A stretch of 64,000 nt of DNA from Balneola sp. (GTDB lineage Bacteria > Bacteroidota > Rhodothermia > Balneolales > Balneolaceae): assembly GCA_002696035.1 (NCBI GenBank), contig NZQV01000006.1, positions 265,256-329,255 of the forward strand, in the 5' to 3' direction. Of this stretch, positions 59,251 through 64,000 are shown in pieces; within the stretch, counting starts at the first letter, position 1, and every line of letters begins with the position of its first letter. Both the position numbers and the translations under genes were made by a program. A model generated the notes under the pieces. It had not been told where the DNA came from, searched no databases, and saw nothing but the letters and a program-made list of their open reading frames with translations.

Positions 59251-61722
59251 ATGAAACACTTGTCCACTAAAGGTCATCACGTTATTCAGGAATGGTTTTC
59301 TGCTAAAGGATGGGAGACTTTCCCCTTTCAGCAGGAAGTTTGGAATGCTTTTCTTGCTGGCAAAAACGGTATTCTGAACGCTCCCACCGGAAGTGGAAAG
59401 ACATTTGCTTTATGGATGCCCAACCTCATCAAATGGATCGATGAGCATCCCGAGGATTATCAGGAAAAAACCAACAACGGATTAAAAGTTCTGTGGATCA
59501 CTCCACTTCGCGCGCTTGCTAAGGACATCCAAAAAGCCCTTCAAAATTCAGTAGATGAAATGGGCATTCCCTGGGAGATCGGTCGACGTACCGGAGACGT
59601 TTCACAATCCATCAAAAAAAAGCAAAATCAAAGGATGCCGGAAGTACTCATCACGACTCCGGAAAGTGTGCATATTCTATTAGCTCAAAAAAAGTATGAG
59701 CGTCACTTCAAAAACCTGGATGCTGTAATTATTGATGAATGGCACGAACTCCTTGGATCGAAAAGAGGCATCCAAACTGAACTGGGATTATCGCGACTAC
59801 ACGGACTTCGACCAGATCTTTCTGTGTGGGGAATTTCAGCAACTATCGGTAATCTTGATGAAGCAATGGATGTTTTACTTGGACCTGAACAAGATTCAGC
59901 CCCGGTTATCATCAAAGCGAATATTCAAAAAAACATTCAAGCCGAATCCATTCTTCCCGATCAGATGGAGAATTTTCCGTGGCACGGTCATTTGGGGTTG
60001 AAATTACTACCGAAGATCCTGCCCATTATTGATGAAAGTCGCTCTACCCTCATCTTCACCAACACACGAGCACAATCTGAGATCTGGTTCCAAAACCTGC
60101 TGGAAACGCGACCTGATCTGGCCGGAGCCATTGCCATTCACCACGGTTCCCTGGATCGAAAAGTACGGGATTGGGTAGAAGCATCTTTGCATGAGGGAAT
60201 TTTGAAAGCGGTGGTTTGTACTTCAAGTCTTGACCTCGGAGTTGATTTCAGCCCGGTGGAGACGGTCATTCAGATCGGAAGTCCCAAAGGCGTAGCACGA
60301 TTTATGCAACGGGCCGGTCGCAGCGGACATCAACCCGGTTCCACTAGTAAAATATATTTTGTACCTACACATGCCCTAGAATTGGTGGAGGCTGCCGCAT
60401 TAAAATCTGCCATCAACTCTGAGGAAATGGAAAGCCGGAAACCTATTCTCAAGCCCTATGATGTTCTCATACAATATCTGGTAACGCTGGCTGTTTCAGA
60501 TGGATTTTACCCGAATGAGGTATATTCTGAAATTAAGAAAACCTTCGCCTATCAAACCTTATCGGAAAAAGAATGGAATGAGATCCTGCAGTTCATCACA
60601 CAGGGTGGAAAATCATTGGCTCGCTATAATGAATATTCAAAGGTAGAGATCGAGGAAGATGGTTTGTATAAAGTAAACAGCCGGAAGCTCGCACAAAGAC
60701 ACCGAATGAGTATAGGTACCATCGCCAGTGATGCCATGCTGCGAGTGAAATATATGAGCGGGAAATCGCTGGGAGTGGTGGAAGAATGGTTCATTGCACA
60801 ACTTAATACGGGTGATTCATTTTGGTTTGCCGGGCGAAATCTGGAGCTGGTGAAGATCAAGGATATGACGGTGTATGTGAGAAGAGCCAAAGGCAAATCA
60901 TCCAAAGTCCCAGCATATATGGGCGGACGAATGTCCCTTTCTTCCAACATGACGCATATTCTCCGCAAGAAAATGCACCAAGCGGTTTCTGGAGATTACA
61001 GCGATATCGAACTCAAAACACTGGAGCCCCTTTTTGAAATTCAACGCGACTGGTCTACGCTTCCCAGTGAAGATCAATTTCTGATCGAAAAATCCTTTTC
61101 GCGGGAAGGATGTCATGTGTTCATTTTTCCTTTTGAAGGTCGATATGTGCATGAGGGAATGTCGGCTTTGATCGCACATCGGATCTCAAAAATGACGCCC
61201 ATCACCTTTTCCATTGCCATGAACGATTATGGGTTTGAGCTGTTATCTGATCAGGATATTCCTATTGAAGCAGCTTTAGGAGAAGATCTATTTTCTTCAA
61301 AGCATCTGGTTGAAGATATTATGGCAAGCATCAACAGTGCGGAGCTGGCTAAACGAAGGTTCAGGGAAATTTGTCAAATTGCGGGATTGGTTTTTCAGGG
61401 ATTTCCTGGTCAGGCGAAATCAAACAAACACCTGCAAATGTCGAGCAGTCTGTTCTTTGATGTTTTCATGGAATACGAACCGGATCATCTCTTAATTCAA
61501 CAGGCTTTTGACGAAGTAATGAGCATACAGTTGGATGAAGTCCGGCTGCGAAAGGCGTTGAAAAAGATCTCCGGACAAGAAATTATACTCAACTTAACAG
61601 AACGGTTCACCCCTTATGCGTTCCCCATTATGGTAGACCGACTTCGGGGAAAACTAAGTTCCGAAAAGCTCGTTGATCGTATTCAGAAAATGCAGAACCA
61701 ATTAGAGAAGCACGTTAAATGA
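59251..61722 (+). CDS. ligase-associated DEXH-box helicase (Lhr-like)
   Basis: An 823-residue Lhr-family superfamily 2 helicase. Walker A is APTGSGKT (residues 44-51), the DExH motif is DEWH at 162-165, and the motif VI region QRAGRSGHQPGS follows. The DEWH sequence and the long C-terminal half match the ligase-associated DNA damage response helicase group, which usually sits with an ATP-dependent ligase, an exonuclease and PdeM. Here only pdeM adjoins (4-nt ATGA overlap). Confidence 0.9.
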   Translation: MKHLSTKGHHVIQEWFSAKGWETFPFQQEVWNAFLAGKNGILNAPTGSGKTFALWMPNLIKWIDEHPEDYQEKTNNGLKVLWITPLRALAKDIQKALQNSVDEMGIPWEIGRRTGDVSQSIKKKQNQRMPEVLITTPESVHILLAQKKYERHFKNLDAVIIDEWHELLGSKRGIQTELGLSRLHGLRPDLSVWGISATIGNLDEAMDVLLGPEQDSAPVIIKANIQKNIQAESILPDQMENFPWHGHLGLKLLPKILPIIDESRSTLIFTNTRAQSEIWFQNLLETRPDLAGAIAIHHGSLDRKVRDWVEASLHEGILKAVVCTSSLDLGVDFSPVETVIQIGSPKGVARFMQRAGRSGHQPGSTSKIYFVPTHALELVEAAALKSAINSEEMESRKPILKPYDVLIQYLVTLAVSDGFYPNEVYSEIKKTFAYQTLSEKEWNEILQFITQGGKSLARYNEYSKVEIEEDGLYKVNSRKLAQRHRMSIGTIASDAMLRVKYMSGKSLGVVEEWFIAQLNTGDSFWFAGRNLELVKIKDMTVYVRRAKGKSSKVPAYMGGRMSLSSNMTHILRKKMHQAVSGDYSDIELKTLEPLFEIQRDWSTLPSEDQFLIEKSFSREGCHVFIFPFEGRYVHEGMSALIAHRISKMTPITFSIAMNDYGFELLSDQDIPIEAALGEDLFSSKHLVEDIMASINSAELAKRRFREICQIAGLVFQGFPGQAKSNKHLQMSSSLFFDVFMEYEPDHLLIQQAFDEVMSIQLDEVRLRKALKKISGQEIILNLTERFTPYAFPIMVDRLRGKLSSEKLVDRIQKMQNQLEKHVK

Positions 61723-62381
61723 TCTCAGGAAGTCATCAAATCAACCTCAAAGAGCAAACACTGACATTACTGCCTGATAAAGCTTTGTACTGGGAGGAGA
61801 AGAATATTCTGGTGGTTTCAGATGTCCATCTTGGCAAGTCGGGCCATTTCAGAAAACACGGAATTGCCGTTCCTGGTGCTGTAAATGAGGTCAACATCCA
61901 AAAGCTGGAAGAACTTGTCGAGCTTATTTCACCTGTAAAAATTGTCTTTCTCGGGGATCTGTTCCACAGTGAGATGAATGAAGAAGTCGATAAATTTAAA
62001 GACTGGCGAAAATCTCATTCTCATATTGAGATGATCCTCACCATTGGCAATCACGATATCCTTACCCGATTTGAGTTTGAGAAGATGGGGCTTGAATGTG
62101 TTAATCAATTCGAAATGGATCCTTTTATATTTATGCACGATGAAAGCGAATCCACCGATTCTGAATTTTATCCCATCACCGGTCATATTCACCCCGCCGT
62201 AAAGCTTTCCACCAAAGGGCGACAGAAAATGCATGTTCCCTGTTTTTATTTTGGACAGTCACATGGTATGCTACCAGCTTTTGGTACTTTTACTGGAAAT
62301 TTTCGCATTACCCCCACGAAGAATGATTTGGTTTACGGGGTTGTTGATAAAGAAATCATTGATATCTCCACCTTAATTTAG
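61719..62381 (+). CDS. pdeM: ligase-associated metallophosphoesterase PdeM
   Basis: Calcineurin-like phosphoesterase with SDVHLGKSGHFRKHG (Asp35, His37), GDLFHSEMN, GNHD and GHIHP metal-binding motifs in order. The length of 220 residues is typical. It is translationally coupled to the DEXH helicase, in line with a shared DNA end-processing role. Confidence 0.92.
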   Translation: MISGSHQINLKEQTLTLLPDKALYWEEKNILVVSDVHLGKSGHFRKHGIAVPGAVNEVNIQKLEELVELISPVKIVFLGDLFHSEMNEEVDKFKDWRKSHSHIEMILTIGNHDILTRFEFEKMGLECVNQFEMDPFIFMHDESESTDSEFYPITGHIHPAVKLSTKGRQKMHVPCFYFGQSHGMLPAFGTFTGNFRITPTKNDLVYGVVDKEIIDISTLI

Positions 62382-62393
62382 TCCAGACTAAAA

Positions 62394-63002
62394 ATGCGTT
62401 ACACCCGAATTTTGTGCTCAATTTTTCTTTTTTCGGCACTTATTTCTGTGCTTTTACCGGAAATGTTACATGCTCAAAATGATACTTTTGACGCTCAATT
62501 TTACGCACAAAAATCACAAGACCTTCAGAAAAAGGGTATGATTTTCCTTGGAAGTTGGGCCACTTTGAACATTTTATCTGGCTCGGCCGGGTACATTTTG
62601 AGCGAGAATGACACCAAATATTTCTACCAGATGAATGCCGGATGGAACCTGGTAAATCTGGGTATTGCCGGCTTTGCCCTCTATGGGATCTCCCAAATAG
62701 ATGCCTCTGCTTTGAGTTATTCAGAATCTTTGGGGGAGCTACAAAACCTGGACAAAGTTCTACTCTTCAATGCCGGGTTAGATGTTGGCTATATGGCAGC
62801 CGGAGCATGGCTTTGGGAGCGCGGGATCAGGAAAGAATCACAACGACTGGAAGGCTATGGAAAGTCACTGATCCTACAGGGTGGGTTTCTCTTCGTCTTC
62901 GACCTGGTTTTGTATATGATCCATTCCCCTCTGACGAATGACCTCATTCAGCTCTCTGACAGGCTTGAACTCACTGCTTCAGGTTTCAAAGTTCACTTCT
63001 GA
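62394..63002 (+). CDS. predicted membrane protein of Bacteroidota type, unknown
   Basis: A 202-residue protein with a signal peptide (ending LHAQ at about residue 27) and four or so later hydrophobic helices (IFLGSWATLNILSGSAGYIL, AGWNLVNLGIAGFALYGI, LFNAGLDVGYMAAGAWLW, LILQGGFLFVFDLVLYMI). I cannot name the family with certainty. Its stop codon abuts the stop of the convergent sigma-factor gene with no spacer. Confidence 0.7.
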   Translation: MRYTRILCSIFLFSALISVLLPEMLHAQNDTFDAQFYAQKSQDLQKKGMIFLGSWATLNILSGSAGYILSENDTKYFYQMNAGWNLVNLGIAGFALYGISQIDASALSYSESLGELQNLDKVLLFNAGLDVGYMAAGAWLWERGIRKESQRLEGYGKSLILQGGFLFVFDLVLYMIHSPLTNDLIQLSDRLELTASGFKVHF

Positions 63003-63575
63003 CTATTGGTTGGATTTCCGCTTATAGCAGTGGTGAAGTCGGCTTAAAATCCGGTGCTTTTTTGTGCGGACATTTGCCCCGGAAATATCAAATTCATCGG
63101 AAGCCTCCACAGTTGAAGCATCAGGCTTATCCATAAAATATTCAATGAATTCGCGTGATTGTGCTCTAAGCTCATTAAGGCATTCCTTCAAAATTCGCTG
63201 CCTCTCTTTGTCCAGCAGGTTTTCGATCTGCTCTCCTGATTCATAGGCCTCACTAAGAGCTCCGTCATCATACTCAAACTTGTGCTGACGTTTTACATAT
63301 CTAATATACTCATGTCGGGCAGCCTTGATCAGATAACTGAAAATATACTTACTGTTTCGGATGTTATCTTTTCTTACTTGTTCAAAAACATCTAAGAATG
63401 CCTGTTGTACACATTCTTTTGCTGCATTTTCTTCGGCTCGCATAACAACTCTAAGATAGTCCTCTACCCGTGGAATAACTTCCGCCAACAGCTCACTTGC
63501 TTTAGCATCGTCTCCTTTGTGCAACGCTTCTACTAATTCCGAATAATCAACTCTGAGTTGTGCCAAACTAACCAA
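63003..63575 (-). CDS. sigma-70 family RNA polymerase sigma factor
   Basis: A 190-residue ECF-like factor. Region 2 includes the CVQQAFLDVFEQVRKDNIRNSKYIFSYLI stretch and RHEYIRYVKRQHK; region 4 has the HTH RTKKHRILSRLHHCYKR. No anti-sigma gene is next to it in the window. No ATG is available near the start because an in-frame stop lies two codons upstream of the TTG at 63575, so a TTG (63575 or 63566) must be the start. Confidence 0.85.
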   Translation of the reverse strand: MVSLAQLRVDYSELVEALHKGDDAKASELLAEVIPRVEDYLRVVMRAEENAAKECVQQAFLDVFEQVRKDNIRNSKYIFSYLIKAARHEYIRYVKRQHKFEYDDGALSEAYESGEQIENLLDKERQRILKECLNELRAQSREFIEYFMDKPDASTVEASDEFDISGANVRTKKHRILSRLHHCYKRKSNQ

Positions 63576-63759
63576 CCACTATTTATAAAAATGATACCTA
63601 ATGATGTCCTTCCTAAAATAAGGAACAAGCTTAAAGGTGCTTACTTTTTATGAATTCACCAATTTGATGACAAGCAGAATAATAAGTGATTTTTTTCGAA
63701 TTATTAACCGCTTTTAATCTTTTAGTGGCAGCTATAAATATTAAAATTTAGATTAGATG

Positions 63760-63870
63760 TGTAACAAATAGACAAGTTAACTCTCTTGTAGTCGACAATA
63801 GTTATGTTTGAATTCTAAATATAATTATTTCAGAAAATTTGTAACAAATACGGTTACGAACACTCTTGTA
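63760..63870. repeat. two direct repeats spaced 80 bp, upstream of a lipoprotein gene
   Basis: GTAACAAATA, 10 nt, CTCTCTTGTA at 63761-63790, and GTAACAAATA, 10 nt, CACTCTTGTA at 63841-63870, exactly 80 bp apart. A TAnnTTTG-type TATGTTTG (63803-63810) lies after the first copy, though the TTG spacing is short. The rest of the 332-bp gap (63576-63907) is AT-rich with no gene. Confidence 0.6.
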
Positions 63871-63907
63871 CTTAACCATAAAAATAACCTTCATAAAAAT
63901 ACCTACT

Positions 63908-64000
63908 ATGAAATCTCTTAAATCTATCTTCGCCCTTTTTGCCATTGTAACCCTTTCTTTCGGTTGTGCCTCCGTTACCGACGCCTCCCTCACCGAAGAA
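63908..64000 (+). CDS. lipoprotein, 3' partial
   Basis: ATG at 63908; the first 31 codons are open to the window end. The product begins MKSLKSIFALFAIVTLSFGC, a lipoprotein signal with Cys at residue 20, followed by ASVTDASLTEE. No function can be told from this stretch. The start is 38 nt after the second direct repeat. Confidence 0.75.
   Translation, partial: MKSLKSIFALFAIVTLSFGCASVTDASLTEE

Overview
The window is about 43% GC (estimated by eye) and almost fully coding. It reads like a chromosome segment of a Balneolota/Bacteroidota-type bacterium, with a marine Balneolaceae such as Gracilimonas or Balneola as the most likely kind. This placement rests on protein styles (short LeuA and IlvA, single-subunit b558-type SdhC, Bacteroidota-like omega subunit, ligase-associated DEXH helicase, SLBB export protein), on starts that mostly lack a Shine-Dalgarno sequence, and on a promoter upstream of the yicC-like gene that fits the Bacteroidota pattern TTG-N19-TAnnTTTG. 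No rRNA, tRNA, CRISPR array or prophage was seen.

Layout. 1-5400: the 3' part of an SLBB polysaccharide-export gene, recQ, and a GH114/TM1410-like lipoprotein. 5480-18820: a branched-chain amino acid supercluster with leuA, leuC, leuD, leuB on the minus strand and ilvD, ilvB, ilvN, ilvC, ilvA on the plus strand, separated by a helical-repeat protein gene and a 417-bp regulatory gap. 18840-24480: PspB-like protein, fasciclin protein, acetyltransferase, an S41-like protein with a beta-barrel partner, a class V aminotransferase and purU. 24560-28020: succinate dehydrogenase sdhCAB. 28300-35530: YigZ-like, cobalamin adenosyltransferase, SGNH/TPR protein, glmM, ftsH, msrB. 35720-40290: two envelope proteins, then an SxtJ / DUF5989 / carbamoyltransferase set whose carbamoyltransferase is frameshifted. 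40440-43450: yicC-like, gmk, rpoZ, coaBC. 43570-51140: mostly a minus-strand run with comF, ubiE, fabZ, panB and surE. 51240-56140: rodZ-like, ligA, ald and a membrane protein. 56300-59250: acs and a RAYT-type transposase surrounded by palindromes. 59251-64000: DEXH helicase, pdeM, a membrane protein, a sigma factor and the start of a lipoprotein.

The strongest regulatory discovery is upstream of ilvD. A 25-residue ORF (11852-11929) has 13 Ile/Leu/Val residues. It is followed by a GC-rich hairpin with nine T residues (11953-11986). A segment at the end of the ORF can pair with the 5' arm of that terminator in competition. This is the full architecture of a translation-coupled transcription attenuator for the ilv genes. 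LeuA lacks its usual C-terminal regulatory domain, so expression control may matter more here than enzyme feedback.

The second theme is repeats. Intergenic regions carry several families of short dispersed palindromes, shared between distant loci, and four long hairpins whose arms are built from degenerate 7- or 8-nt units. A REP-associated tyrosine transposase gene lies inside nested inverted repeats and is a possible source of at least some of these elements.
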